64,000 nt of DNA from CAZCCV01 sp964497515 (lineage in GTDB: Bacteria; Armatimonadota; UBA5829; DTLH01): positions 1-64,000 of the forward strand of contig CAZCCV010000010.1 in NCBI GenBank assembly GCA_964497515.1, written 5' to 3'. The position numbers and the translations under genes were made by a program. The notes under the pieces are model-generated. The model was not told the origin of the DNA. It made no database searches and was given only the letters and a program-made list of their open reading frames with translations. Within the stretch, counting starts at the first letter, position 1. Each line of letters begins with the position of its first letter. Positions 9,062-18,818 of this stretch are shown piece after piece.

Positions 9062-9090
9062 TTGACGATATGCTCTGCTGTGACTACAAT
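9062..9090 (+). promoter_or_regulatory. Sigma-70-type promoter of pckA
   Basis: TTGACG at 9062-9067 and TACAAT at 9085-9090 with a 17-bp spacer. A short GGGCG/CGCCC hairpin at 9106-9119 lies in the leader before the RBS. Confidence 0.65.
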
Positions 9091-9146
9091 GGGATAAATC
9101 GGGATGGGCGACGACGCCCGCCGCAAGTTTGACTCGGAGGTAGTTT

Positions 9147-10781
9147 TTGGATATAAAAGTTCTCGATTCCGTAGCTGCGGCTGTAGCGGCTCTTTCTACA
9201 CAGCCGAATGTTTCGCATCTTTCACCGCAGGAGATCCGCAGCGCGGCGGAAGCCTATGGCCTATGCACCGGGTTTGGCAACTACAACTTCGTATCCACAA
9301 TAAAGAATAGAAGCGCCGGACTTACGCTATATGTGGGCAGTGCCGACGTATCTCATAAATCCCCGAGCCAGAAACGCCAGGATTTGATGGCCAACCTGCC
9401 TGAAACCCTCAAGCTGGTGCACAACTATATGAAGAAAGCCCCGTTCGTGAAGGTCGAAACGGCTATGGGAAACAACGATGTATTCGCTCCCCGTTGCACG
9501 CTTTATGTTTCGACCTATCGTAAGGATACCATTCGCCTAGCGCATATGGTTGGCCAGACGCTTTTTCCTCGCACCGACCAGCCCGGCCCGGACTTCAATA
9601 TAGTCTACATCCCGGAATGGCAGGAAAAAGACCGGCAGATACTGGTATTCCCGGAAATTGGGACAACCTACGTTCTGGGATCGGACTACTACGGCGAGGC
9701 CAAGAAGGGTTTTCTCAGGCTCGGAATGTGGAATGCGAAGAAGTCGGGCATGCTGGGGCTTCACGCAGGCACAAAGATATTGCGAGCCAAGGACAAAAGC
9801 GGCAAGCTACGCCGCCTGGGGATGATTATCTTTGGCCTGACAGCCACCGGCAAGACTACACACTCGTGCCATAACCACAACCTGACTGAGGCTGGTGAGG
9901 GTGTGGAGATTGTTCAGGATGACGTTGTCTTCTGGAAAAAAGATGGTTCGGCACTTGGCACTGAACGAGGATTCTACATAAAGACCGAAGGGCTCGACCC
10001 AAAAGTGCAGCCGTTGCTCTTCAACGCGGCCTCACAGCCAGACGCCATTCTGGAAAACGTGCTTGTCGACTACCAGGGCAATGTCGATTTCGTCGATCAG
10101 ACGCTCACAGGAAACGGTCGCGGGATCATACAGCGAACCGACCTCGGCGAATATATGAGTGACAGTATCAATCTGCCGCCGTTGGATGAGCTGGATGGTC
10201 TGATTCTGGCATTCATCGTGCGACGAAACACGGTGGTTCCAATCGCATCCAAGTTGTCAGTGGAACAAGCAGCAGCGGCCTTCATGCTGGGCGAGTCTAT
10301 CGAAAGCTCCGGCTCCGACCCCAAGCGCGCTGGCGAATCGGTTCGCGAAGTGGGAACTAACCCCTTCATCATCGGAGACGAGGCCGAAGAAGGCAATATC
10401 TTCTACGACTTCATGAAGAGTCACCCTGAGAAGATAGAGTGTTATATGCTAAACACCGGCGGCGTGGGAGAGATTGTCACCCGCAACCTCGACGGCACCA
10501 GAGAGGTGAACCGCAAGGTGGACAGAGTAGAGATCGCTGAGATGGCCTCTATCATAAGGGGTATAGCCCGCGGAACCATCGAATGGCAGGAAGACCAGAA
10601 CTGGATGGTTGAAGTGCCCAAGACGGTTGAAGGCTGCGATATTTCGCGCTTTGATCTCAACAAATACTACGATAGTGAGCAGATAAACTATCTGGTAAAC
10701 GAGCTGAGACACGAGCGCGGAGAGTATATGAAGCGCTTTGCCGGGCTGAACCCGGGTATTGTGAAGGCTGCAGAGTTCTAG
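9147..10781 (+). CDS. pckA: Phosphoenolpyruvate carboxykinase (ATP)
   Basis: A 544-residue cytosolic enzyme converting oxaloacetate and ATP to PEP, CO2 and ADP. The kinase P-loop appears as GLTATGKTTHS (about residues 230-240; GLSGTGKTT in most ATP-PEPCKs). The metal/ATP segment is VQDDVVFWKKDG, and the N-terminal half has FPRTDQPGPDFNIVYIP. The start is a TTG at 9147 preceded by cggaggtag. It stands alone behind the promoter at 9062-9090. The adenine-site region NTGGVGEIV suggests an ATP-type enzyme from a divergent clade. Confidence 0.9.
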   Translation: MDIKVLDSVAAAVAALSTQPNVSHLSPQEIRSAAEAYGLCTGFGNYNFVSTIKNRSAGLTLYVGSADVSHKSPSQKRQDLMANLPETLKLVHNYMKKAPFVKVETAMGNNDVFAPRCTLYVSTYRKDTIRLAHMVGQTLFPRTDQPGPDFNIVYIPEWQEKDRQILVFPEIGTTYVLGSDYYGEAKKGFLRLGMWNAKKSGMLGLHAGTKILRAKDKSGKLRRLGMIIFGLTATGKTTHSCHNHNLTEAGEGVEIVQDDVVFWKKDGSALGTERGFYIKTEGLDPKVQPLLFNAASQPDAILENVLVDYQGNVDFVDQTLTGNGRGIIQRTDLGEYMSDSINLPPLDELDGLILAFIVRRNTVVPIASKLSVEQAAAAFMLGESIESSGSDPKRAGESVREVGTNPFIIGDEAEEGNIFYDFMKSHPEKIECYMLNTGGVGEIVTRNLDGTREVNRKVDRVEIAEMASIIRGIARGTIEWQEDQNWMVEVPKTVEGCDISRFDLNKYYDSEQINYLVNELRHERGEYMKRFAGLNPGIVKAAEF

Positions 10782-10806
10782 CAAGCATTTGCGCAGATGG
10801 GGGCGA

Positions 10807-12276
10807 TCATTCGTGTGTCGCCCCTGTATGTAACCAGAAGTCACGCATTGCTTGTCGTTTTTTCTCTGCCAGCGTCGGACTGAGCCCCACCCAATAGATT
10901 TCCGGATTTACCAACCGCTGCATCTCTTTGGGGAGTTTCTTGAGCTCAGATTTTGCGTAAGACTGTATTTCGGTGAGGGGCTTTGCAGCGTGCAAGCGGC
11001 AGCCATTCTTCATCAACTGTTGAAGAAGCGGCTTTCTTGTAGCACAATCTGAAAACGTGCGGACACGCTCAAAGACCATCCGATCGTGAGAGACCACTCT
11101 GCCTTCCCGAACGCTGTCACCATTTTCAAGATAGATAACATCGCCGCACATCTCCCCTTCAGCGTTGAAAAAGCGGTACGGCGTTTTGATACCTGGATCT
11201 GTAGTCTTTTCGGGGTTGTTTGAGAGCTTCATTTTCATCTCCCAAACACTGTCTTCAGCCACTGCAACCAGCTTATAGATACCACTTAGAGCCGGCTCGT
11301 CACCGGCCGTAATCAGCTTAGTACCAATCCCCCAGGAGTTCACCATAGCACCCTGCCGCTTCATATCGGCAACCAAGTATTCGTCCAATTCGTTCGATGC
11401 CACGATGACGGGATCGCTAAAACCTGCACCGGCCAATTGAGCGTAAACCTCTTTGGAAAGCTTCGCTATATCGCCAGAGTCCAGCCTGACTCCCGCCCGA
11501 ACACTATGACCCTGCTCGCGAAGTTCGTTGAACACCCTAATGGCATTCGGCAGCCCACTTTGGAGTGTATCGTAGGTATCGAGAAGCAGTATTGGATGAT
11601 CTGGAAATGTGCGGACATATGCACGGAAGGCTTCCAACTCATCTTCGAAAGCCATAACCCAACTGTGGGCATGTGTGCCGACCACAGGGATGTCGAACAG
11701 TTTGCCAGCCAGGACGTTGGATGTCCCCTGTGCGCCACCGATGAATGCAGCCCGCGAACCTGAGATGCCTCCGTCTGGCCCCTGAGCACGCCTAAGACCA
11801 AACTCGACCACCGGATCGCCATTTGCTGCCGCGACACACCGTGCGGCCTTCGTGGCCACAAGAGTAGGATAGTTTATCGAGTTCAAAACGAGAGTTTCGA
11901 TAAGCTGCGATTGTGCAAGCGGACCCTGTACCCGCAGTATTGTCTCGTTAGGAAAGACTAGACTGCCTTCGGGAGCCGAGTATACATCACATTCGAACCG
12001 AAAGTGACTGATCCATTCCAGAAACTCTGCCTTAAACAACCCGAGAGACTTGAGATAAGCAATGTCAGATTCAGAGAAACGCAGTGCTGCGAGGTCGTTT
12101 ATCAGTTGATCGACTCCCGCGAGTATGCAAAACCCCGAATTGTGCGGCAGCTTGCGGAAGACGTATTCGAAGGCCGCGGGGATGTCGTGCATCCCCGCGT
12201 CGAAATACGCTGCCATCATAGTCAACTCGTATAGGTCGGTGAGAAGAATCTTACTCTCGTCAGTCATTCGGTACAC
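10807..12276 (-). CDS. pncB: Nicotinate phosphoribosyltransferase
   Basis: A 489-residue enzyme of the Preiss-Handler NAD salvage route, joining nicotinate and PRPP. Landmarks: LLTDLYELTMMAAYF at the N-terminus, EFGLRRAQGPDGG, VGTHAHSWVMAF with the catalytic His region, LLDTYDTLQSG, GVRLDSGDIAKLSKEV, and SWGIGTKLITAGDEPALSGIYKLV. It converges on pckA and follows the alpha-mannosidase gene by 27 bp, so it may be cotranscribed with it, although no functional link is obvious. An ATG nine bases further in (MTDESK) is an alternative start. Confidence 0.95.
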   Translation of the reverse strand: MYRMTDESKILLTDLYELTMMAAYFDAGMHDIPAAFEYVFRKLPHNSGFCILAGVDQLINDLAALRFSESDIAYLKSLGLFKAEFLEWISHFRFECDVYSAPEGSLVFPNETILRVQGPLAQSQLIETLVLNSINYPTLVATKAARCVAAANGDPVVEFGLRRAQGPDGGISGSRAAFIGGAQGTSNVLAGKLFDIPVVGTHAHSWVMAFEDELEAFRAYVRTFPDHPILLLDTYDTLQSGLPNAIRVFNELREQGHSVRAGVRLDSGDIAKLSKEVYAQLAGAGFSDPVIVASNELDEYLVADMKRQGAMVNSWGIGTKLITAGDEPALSGIYKLVAVAEDSVWEMKMKLSNNPEKTTDPGIKTPYRFFNAEGEMCGDVIYLENGDSVREGRVVSHDRMVFERVRTFSDCATRKPLLQQLMKNGCRLHAAKPLTEIQSYAKSELKKLPKEMQRLVNPEIYWVGLSPTLAEKKRQAMRDFWLHTGATHE

Positions 12277-12303
12277 ACAACCACTAAGAGACAGAGCCCG
12301 CCA

Positions 12304-15300
12304 TTAACTTACAGATATCCGTATCGTCTTGATCTCAAACGGCAGAACGTCAAAGCTGATAACACCTTCGTTTAAGCTTACCTTTCCGAGATCGTTTTCC
12401 ATAAGGTTGCATTCGATGGCTGCTGTGACAGCAAGATCGGTGGTAACGTTCACTCTTCCGCGCTTGTTGTGTGCTTCGTAGAACCGCAGAATGATTGAGT
12501 TATCATCCTCTGCTCTTTTGATAGAATCGAGCACTACGTGGTCGGCGTCTACTCTCAACAGCGACATATCGGCAGGAAGGTCGCCATCTCCCGTGCCGCA
12601 GAATTCGGTTATCACTGGCACATTGAGCTCATAACCGGCGCGTACAGTGCCGCCCTCTGCATAGTCTCCCGCGTGCGGATAGAGTGAGTAAGTGAAAGTG
12701 TGGTGACCGCGGTCGGCTGTAGGATCCGGTTCGACCGATGCTCTAAGCAGCGTCAATCGCATGACGTTTTCCCTGATGTCGTAACCATACTTGCAGTCGT
12801 TCATCAGACTCACGCCAAACCCACCTTCGGAGAGATCCGCCCATTTGTGACCACAGACTTCGAATTTGGCGAAGTCCCAGCTTGTGCTGGAATGCGTCGG
12901 TCTGTCGACGTTTCCAAACTGGATCTCATAGCGCGCAGTTGGTGAATTGACCGTCACCGGGAACGCCACCTTGAGCACTTTCAGATGCTCGTGCCAATCG
13001 ACCTCAGTTGCAAAATCGATCCTGGGAGTATCCGAATAGATCACAATCCGCTGTTCGAGTTTTGATTTTCCGAACCTTCGGACAACCTTGAGTGCACCGT
13101 ACACCGGGCCTAGTTCAGCAACTTCGATGGATTCGCAACTGGTTATATCTTCTCCGACTTCGGTGTAGAAGAAATCGATATCCCATGCGCCGTAGTCGAG
13201 TGGCTTATCTTCAAACAACCGGAACAGGTTTGCTTTTGCACCTTCCGGAACCACTTCTCGCGCGAACCGTTTGTCGAAAAGTGAGGTTATCATCCCTTGG
13301 TCGTCGAGTTCGATCCTGAAGAATCTGTTCTCAAGAAGCGTAGGGCTTACCGTGAGTTCGGAAGACTTGGCCTGTTCGCCTTTTGCCATCACCTTATAGG
13401 TCGCATAACCCATGGCGGGCACACTGGCAAGGAAGATGAGCCTGCCATCGGCAGTCAATTGCGACGGAACCGGAGTTCCGTTCTGATCGACAACAAAACG
13501 GGAACCGGCTCTGGTTGGAGTGACTTCGGCCAAAGCGACTCTGTCCCACGATAGTGTGTTAAAGACTGCAACTGGCTCGCCTTCACCGGAAATCCTGATT
13601 CGCTCCGATATTTTTCGCGTAGTATTCGATATGGCATCTGAAGTAACGCGAAAGACCTCACTGTAATCCCGATCGGTGTCCTGGTATACTTCCTTGACGG
13701 AACTCCCGGGAATCACATCGTGGAACTGGTTTTTGAGAATCAGCTTCCAGGAGTCGGCAAAGCTGGCTGCGGAATAGGTTTTGTCGAGAAGCATAGCTGT
13801 CGCCTCAAAGATTTCAGCATCTCTAAGAGCGAATTCGGCTTTTCGATTGTACCGCTTCGTTTTGGCCTGCGTGGTATATGTACCGCGATGAAGTTCGAAG
13901 TACAGTTCGCCCCGCCAGGTTGGGAAGGTTGCAGCCTCCTTCGAAAGATCGGCGAAAAACTCCTTTGCCGGTCGCTGGACACACTTCGGCAGACCTTCCA
14001 GATCCTTTGCGAGCTTCAGGTTTTCGAGGTGGTTTTTAGCTGGGCCTCCGCCTCCATCGCCCCATCCGTACTGGTAAAGCGCGTAGTCTGAGCGATCTTT
14101 CTCCTTGTACTCGTCCTCAGCTTTTCTGAGCAATGCTGGAGCTACTAGTGTGTTGTAATCACCGTGCGGCGGCATGTGGGTAAGCACCCTGGTGCCGTCT
14201 ATCCCCTGCCACCAGAAGCTGGAATACGGTATCTGGTTGAACTGATTTCCCCAGACGAGCTTGATGGTGGTGAAGTAGTCAACACCGGCTTTCTTCAGAA
14301 TCTGCGGAAGCGAGCCAGAGTACCCGAAGACGTCAGGCAACCAGAGGGTGTCGGTATCTACACCGAACTCCTCGCTGAAAAACCGTTTGCCATACAGAAC
14401 CTGACGGACAAGCGATTCACCCGAAGGCACGTTTGTGTCTGCCTCAACCCACATACATCCGATCGGTTCCCAGCGCCCGGTTTTCGCCCACTTTTTGATC
14501 TCTTCATAAAGCTCAGGATAGTACTCGCGTGTGAACTCATAGAGCTGTGGCTGACTCTGAGAAAACTGATAGTCTGGGTACTGCTCGAGATACCGCAGAA
14601 CTGTCGAAAATGTGCGCGAACACTTGCGAATAGTCTCTGAATACGGCCAAAGCCACGCGGTGTCGATGTGAGCGTGACCGGTGCAAGTAAGTGCTAATGA
14701 AGTGTCAGCAGCCTTCTTCTCGAGAAGTGGAAGAAGCGCCGAGTATGCGCGGTTTGCAGACTCGCATAGCGAGGCTTCATCGGTGTTATCAAAGTCGAAC
14801 AGATTGACTGATTCGTTCAGTCCTCGGATTAACCTTGCACGTCTGACACTCTTTTCGGGGAGCGTTTCTGCAAGCTGCATTAGAAACCCAAGGGCGTACC
14901 AGTACTGATTGACTTCGCGGTTGATAGTAGCGATCTCTGCCCGCTTAAATACCGCTGGCTCGGTCTGGTTCTGCCAGAACTCACCAGACATAGCTTCTAC
15001 AATGAGCTCGTACTCTTTTCCTGCTTCTGCACTTTCCGACAGAAGAACCTCTTCGTGAAATCTATCCACACCGTGGTAAGGAGTGCCATTCATAAACACG
15101 CAGCCCTCAAAGCCGATGTTGATTAAAACGGCGAACGGCTTTCCAGCGTGTTCCTTCGGCACAGTAAAACGCACCTTGAACCAGCCACTCAGCCCGTTTC
15201 CGCCCCAGCTCTCGCCCACATTTATCGGCTTGTAGCCTTCGGCACGAACAGCGTCGTCATATTTTTCGCAGTTTGGAGTCTCCCAAAGTGTAACACCTGA

Positions 15301-15399
15301 AATCTGGGTAACATTGGAGTACAGATAGGCGGCGATTTCATCGCGCCGTCGCCCAACCTTGCGCAAATACATTTGGTCAAGCGTCTCTTTTAGCATCAA
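12304..15399 (-). CDS. Alpha-mannosidase, glycoside hydrolase family 38
   Basis: A 1031-residue protein without a signal peptide. It has an N-terminal beta-sandwich (about 1-230), then the GH38 catalytic domain with GHAHIDTAWLWPYSE (zinc His/Asp) and MWVEADTNVPSGESLVRQ, where the Asp is the nucleophile. The central helical domain holds FHDVIPGSSVKEVY, and C-terminal beta-sandwiches follow. GH38 enzymes of this cytosolic type trim alpha-mannosides taken up or released from glycans. The start is the ATG nearest the ggtgtcattt leader; a second Met follows at residue 2. Upstream (15400-15562) is a divergent intergenic region with no further gene. Confidence 0.93.
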   Translation of the reverse strand: MMLKETLDQMYLRKVGRRRDEIAAYLYSNVTQISGVTLWETPNCEKYDDAVRAEGYKPINVGESWGGNGLSGWFKVRFTVPKEHAGKPFAVLINIGFEGCVFMNGTPYHGVDRFHEEVLLSESAEAGKEYELIVEAMSGEFWQNQTEPAVFKRAEIATINREVNQYWYALGFLMQLAETLPEKSVRRARLIRGLNESVNLFDFDNTDEASLCESANRAYSALLPLLEKKAADTSLALTCTGHAHIDTAWLWPYSETIRKCSRTFSTVLRYLEQYPDYQFSQSQPQLYEFTREYYPELYEEIKKWAKTGRWEPIGCMWVEADTNVPSGESLVRQVLYGKRFFSEEFGVDTDTLWLPDVFGYSGSLPQILKKAGVDYFTTIKLVWGNQFNQIPYSSFWWQGIDGTRVLTHMPPHGDYNTLVAPALLRKAEDEYKEKDRSDYALYQYGWGDGGGGPAKNHLENLKLAKDLEGLPKCVQRPAKEFFADLSKEAATFPTWRGELYFELHRGTYTTQAKTKRYNRKAEFALRDAEIFEATAMLLDKTYSAASFADSWKLILKNQFHDVIPGSSVKEVYQDTDRDYSEVFRVTSDAISNTTRKISERIRISGEGEPVAVFNTLSWDRVALAEVTPTRAGSRFVVDQNGTPVPSQLTADGRLIFLASVPAMGYATYKVMAKGEQAKSSELTVSPTLLENRFFRIELDDQGMITSLFDKRFAREVVPEGAKANLFRLFEDKPLDYGAWDIDFFYTEVGEDITSCESIEVAELGPVYGALKVVRRFGKSKLEQRIVIYSDTPRIDFATEVDWHEHLKVLKVAFPVTVNSPTARYEIQFGNVDRPTHSSTSWDFAKFEVCGHKWADLSEGGFGVSLMNDCKYGYDIRENVMRLTLLRASVEPDPTADRGHHTFTYSLYPHAGDYAEGGTVRAGYELNVPVITEFCGTGDGDLPADMSLLRVDADHVVLDSIKRAEDDNSIILRFYEAHNKRGRVNVTTDLAVTAAIECNLMENDLGKVSLNEGVISFDVLPFEIKTIRISVS

Positions 15400-15562
15400 A
15401 TGACACCTCGTTGGTCGTCGCTTAGAATTGGCTCAGGAGGAAGCCTGCGACGTACAAATGGGAGCCATCATCATCTTATCTTGAAGCGAGGCCAATTCCT
15501 TCAGCGCCTGTTCTCTAAAGAGAATAGTTCTGATGTTTGTTGATAAGTGGGGGAACAGTATT

Positions 15563-16660
15563 ATGAATAACGTAGGTGAAAAATTTCAACTGAAGACAAT
15601 GCTGGCTGCCGTCGCTCTGTTTGCATTGGCATTATCAATGGTTTCGGCTGAGGAAAACAAAGACAAGCCCAAGAAAGCATCTGGGGCATACTATGCTGCG
15701 CGAAATCCATTTGCTAAGAAGGAGGCTCAGCCGGAGCCAGGTCCGACGAAATCGGCAGCACCTGCCAATCAGCAGTCGCGCGCACTGGGTTCTACTGTAA
15801 TCGTGCTTCCACCAGTGGTGCCGCAGTACTATGGCAGATACTACACAACGCCGGTTTACGGTTACCCTCGCTCGTTAGGTCAATCGCGCTACACACAACC
15901 CTGGGGGTACAACGGCCCGCCAATAATCGAACGTGGCGACCGATACGATTCTGCACTGGTTTGGGACAGAAGAAGCGAAAAGCTGGCGTGGAAGACAATT
16001 CCACCCGCTGATATGAAGCCCTATATGCCAGAAGCTATCAGAAACCCTAACTTCAAAGCATCTGCAAGCTCTTCAAACAACCGGTCGGCATCTACCGAGG
16101 AGCATGTGCCAACTGTCGCATTCGAAGATAAAGACGAAACTGAACCGAAGCTCGGAAGCTGGCACCGAAGAGCGCTCGTTTCCAGTGTTGATCGCAGCAC
16201 CTTGCAGCTAACAATCATAACGAGCGATGGGCCTATAGTAGTCGATGCACGGGATGCTGTTATAGCAAATCGGGGTTATCGCGCAGCGTTTACGGGTATC
16301 GCTGAGGGAGATTCGGTTAGAGTGTGGGCTGAACTGTCGGGGCTGAACAAAGTGAAAGCCGACCGAGTTGAAATCACCAGCGGCGGCAGCGAGGATACCG
16401 CTAATGCGCTGAAATCAGTTACGATGAACGGCAGAATCATCTACATCGACTACGCATCGTTCACGTTCAAAGTGGCATCGGATGCTGTTGAGCTGCGCAT
16501 TCTTGCAGACGAAGACAGTTACATCAGCCTGCCCGATGCATCGCGCAAAGCGTTTCAACACCTGAAAATCGGGCAAAGTGTTAAGGTGACCGGCATCGGC
16601 AGTCTTACAAGCGGATACGTTGCGAAAGAGATAGTCATCACAAGCCCGATGACCGACTGA
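15563..16660 (+). CDS. Secreted protein with tandem DUF5666-like OB/beta domains
   Basis: 365 residues from the ATG at 15563, chosen because GGGGGA sits 9 bp upstream; an ATG at 15533 in frame has no RBS. A signal peptide (LAAVALFALALSMVSAEE) is followed by a Pro/Tyr-rich low-complexity stretch (about 50-150: YYGRYYTTPVYGYP). Then come two related beta modules, about 190-280 (DRSTLQLTIITSDGPIVVDA) and 285-365 (IDYASFTFKVASDAVEL, KIGQSVKVTGIG). The second resembles DUF5666-type domains. No enzyme motif is visible. It probably acts in the periplasm or on the surface; function unknown. Single gene, ending at the terminator at 16700-16737. Confidence 0.75.
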   Translation: MNNVGEKFQLKTMLAAVALFALALSMVSAEENKDKPKKASGAYYAARNPFAKKEAQPEPGPTKSAAPANQQSRALGSTVIVLPPVVPQYYGRYYTTPVYGYPRSLGQSRYTQPWGYNGPPIIERGDRYDSALVWDRRSEKLAWKTIPPADMKPYMPEAIRNPNFKASASSSNNRSASTEEHVPTVAFEDKDETEPKLGSWHRRALVSSVDRSTLQLTIITSDGPIVVDARDAVIANRGYRAAFTGIAEGDSVRVWAELSGLNKVKADRVEITSGGSEDTANALKSVTMNGRIIYIDYASFTFKVASDAVELRILADEDSYISLPDASRKAFQHLKIGQSVKVTGIGSLTSGYVAKEIVITSPMTD

Positions 16661-16699
16661 CGACACTGCATTCCTGTGAGAGGTTCCTCACGAGTTGGA

Positions 16700-16737
16700 G
16701 GGTTCCCGGCTAGCAAATACGCCGCTTCTGGGAACCC
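16700..16737. terminator. Terminator between convergent genes
   Basis: GGGTTCCC at 16700-16707 pairs with GGGAACCC at 16730-16737 across a 22-nt loop. It lies between the stops of the secreted-protein gene and ychF. The T-tract is weak. Confidence 0.6.
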
Positions 16738-16750
16738 ATTTGCTAATACA

Positions 16751-17830
16751 TCAGACTTTGAACCGTATGTAGACCACATCGCCGTCGCGCATAGTGTAGT
16801 CCTTCATATGTAGTTCTACTTTGCTTGCGCGCTTCGCTTCTTCCCAACCGCCTGCAGCTTTTACATCCTCAAAATGGCCGACTTCAGCACGGATGAACCC
16901 GCGAGCAAGGTCACTATGAATCTTACCGGCGGCTTCGACTACCGATATCCCCTTTGGGATACTGTATGCCTTCACTTCGGGTTCTCCAGCGGTGTAGAAG
17001 CTAATTAGCCCAAGCGAGCTGTAAGTGGTGTTTATTAGCCGGTCGCGCGCAGGCTCTTTCAGCCCCATTGCGTCAAGATACTCTCTCTGTTCATCTGCCG
17101 GCAATTCGGCGACTTCCGCTTCTACACAGGCAGAAAGCACGAGCATCGGGATGTTAGATTCCTCACAATACTCGCGAAGCGATTTTACGGCCTCGCTCTC
17201 TGGCTGACCAATCTCATCTTCAGGGATATTTGCTACGACGATCTGCGGTTTCTGACTCATGAAGTCGTATCCGCGAGCAATTTTCTCCTGATCTGGAGTA
17301 AGATCCATCTGTTGGACAAACCCACCGCCCTCCAGAGTATCTTTTATGACACTCAGAAGGTCGCGCTCCATAGTCTGCGGAGTTGTGGCATCCTTTTTTG
17401 TGCCGTGAAGCGACTTTTCAACGCGTACGAGCCTCGTTTCAACCGAGCCGAGGTCGGCCAGCATCAGTTCTTCGGTGAGCAGTCGCACATCCTTGCCCGG
17501 CGTGGAAGCATCCCCCAGAGGGTTTGTAAAACACCGGACAACCTGAATCAGCGCGTCACTCGCCTGGATATCTTTGTACAGTTCCCCAGTGATTCTGGTC
17601 TTCTGCTCTCCACCGATTTTCGCCGCACTGTCGATGAACTCTATCGTCGCAGGCGTGGTCTTCTTCGGACGATTAGCCTCTACGAGCCAATCGAAGCGTT
17701 TGTCCGGAACTGCAACGACGCCTATGTTAGACTTGCCACCGAATTCATCTATCGGCGCGAGCCCTTGTGTAATCGCCCGAAATAGCGTAGTCTTGCCAAC
17801 TTGCTGCAGGCCGACTATTCCAACTTTCAA
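16751..17830 (-). CDS. ychF: Ribosome-associated ATPase YchF (OLA1 family)
   Basis: A 359-residue P-loop protein. The G1 motif reads GLQQVGKTTLF (usual GLPNVGKSTLF). The G3 region is FIDSAAKIGG (usual D-x-x-G variant), and the base-contact segment reads VVANIPEDE, as in YchF proteins that prefer ATP. A TGS domain occupies the C-terminus (FYTAGEPEVKAYSIPKG, GKIHSDLARGFIRAEV). The family binds ribosomes and modulates stress responses. It sits upstream of the terminator at 16700-16737 and downstream of panC (79-bp gap) in a leftward series. Confidence 0.93.
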   Translation of the reverse strand: MKVGIVGLQQVGKTTLFRAITQGLAPIDEFGGKSNIGVVAVPDKRFDWLVEANRPKKTTPATIEFIDSAAKIGGEQKTRITGELYKDIQASDALIQVVRCFTNPLGDASTPGKDVRLLTEELMLADLGSVETRLVRVEKSLHGTKKDATTPQTMERDLLSVIKDTLEGGGFVQQMDLTPDQEKIARGYDFMSQKPQIVVANIPEDEIGQPESEAVKSLREYCEESNIPMLVLSACVEAEVAELPADEQREYLDAMGLKEPARDRLINTTYSSLGLISFYTAGEPEVKAYSIPKGISVVEAAGKIHSDLARGFIRAEVGHFEDVKAAGGWEEAKRASKVELHMKDYTMRDGDVVYIRFKV

Positions 17831-17909
17831 CTGTCAGTTACCTCCAAGGGCAATGGTGCGCGAGTTCTGCTGAAAACCCTTGGCACTGCCCGAGATTGTA
17901 TAAGAAATG

Positions 17910-18767
17910 CTATGTGCCTTCTGATGTTGATATCAGCGCATTATCAATCAACCGCGTGTTACCGATTTTCACCGCCAGCGCCACAAGCACCTGTTTTTCG
18001 ATGGTCTCTATTGGCGCAAGAGTATCGGGATCAACCACCGCCAAATAATCGACCAACGCCAACGGTTCTTCGGCGATTGCACCCGCAACCGATTGACGAA
18101 TGACATCTCCTGTTCTTTCGCCGCCTTCTACCAGAGTCTGTGCCAGAGTGAGCGACTTAAAGAGCACCAGTGCCGCCCGTCGCTCTTCCGCATTCAGGTA
18201 GACGTTTCGAGACGACATAGCCAGTCCATCCGGTTCGCGTACAGTAGGAACCGCTACGACATCCAGATTAAGGTTCAGATCACGAACCATCTTCTCGATG
18301 ACTTTGAGCTGCTGATAATCCTTCATTCCAAAGTATACACAGTCTGGTTCGGTAGCGGTGAAAAGCTTGAGGCAGACGGTTGTCACCCCGCGAAAGTGTC
18401 CTGGCCTAGCTTTCCCTTCCCACAGGCTGGTAATTCCCTCCACATCCACATAGGTGGCAAAGCCGGTTGTGTACATCTCCAGAACCGACGGATGAAAGAT
18501 GACGTCTACGCCCGCGGCTTCGCACTTTTGCGCGTCAGCTTCGAACGGCCGTGGATATCTCTCGAGATCCTCGCTGGGACCAAACTGTGTCGGGTTAACA
18601 AAGATGCTTACTACCGTAAAGTCGCCTGCATTCTTCGAAGACTCAACAAGCGACATATGACCAGCGTGTAACGCACCCATAGTCGGCACCAGCCCCACTC
18701 TTCGGCCATGATTTTTCGCCTCCGACACTGCGCGCCGCAGGTCGGCAATACTCTTAACTATCTGCAT
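17910..18767 (-). CDS. panC: Pantoate--beta-alanine ligase (pantothenate synthetase)
   Basis: A 285-residue cytosolic enzyme of vitamin B5/CoA synthesis, joining pantoate and beta-alanine with ATP. It has the nucleotidyltransferase motifs VPTMGALHAGHMSLV (HxGH) and VNPTQFGPSEDL, FGMKDYQQLKVIEKMVRDL, and the KMSKS-like AMSSRNVYLN. Length matches the family. The leftward neighbour upstream is the Yip1/TPR gene, 51 bp away. Confidence 0.96.
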   Translation of the reverse strand: MQIVKSIADLRRAVSEAKNHGRRVGLVPTMGALHAGHMSLVESSKNAGDFTVVSIFVNPTQFGPSEDLERYPRPFEADAQKCEAAGVDVIFHPSVLEMYTTGFATYVDVEGITSLWEGKARPGHFRGVTTVCLKLFTATEPDCVYFGMKDYQQLKVIEKMVRDLNLNLDVVAVPTVREPDGLAMSSRNVYLNAEERRAALVLFKSLTLAQTLVEGGERTGDVIRQSVAGAIAEEPLALVDYLAVVDPDTLAPIETIEKQVLVALAVKIGNTRLIDNALISTSEGT

Positions 18768-18818
18768 AGGACAATTCCAAGATACGCTAAAGGAAAAACG
18801 AGAGTTCGGCCGGAAACC

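Noticed and set aside
8999..9146. tRNA-Sec gene just after selB
   Set aside because: The only structures are short hairpins; no long acceptor/extra arm or TTCG-type T-loop is present.
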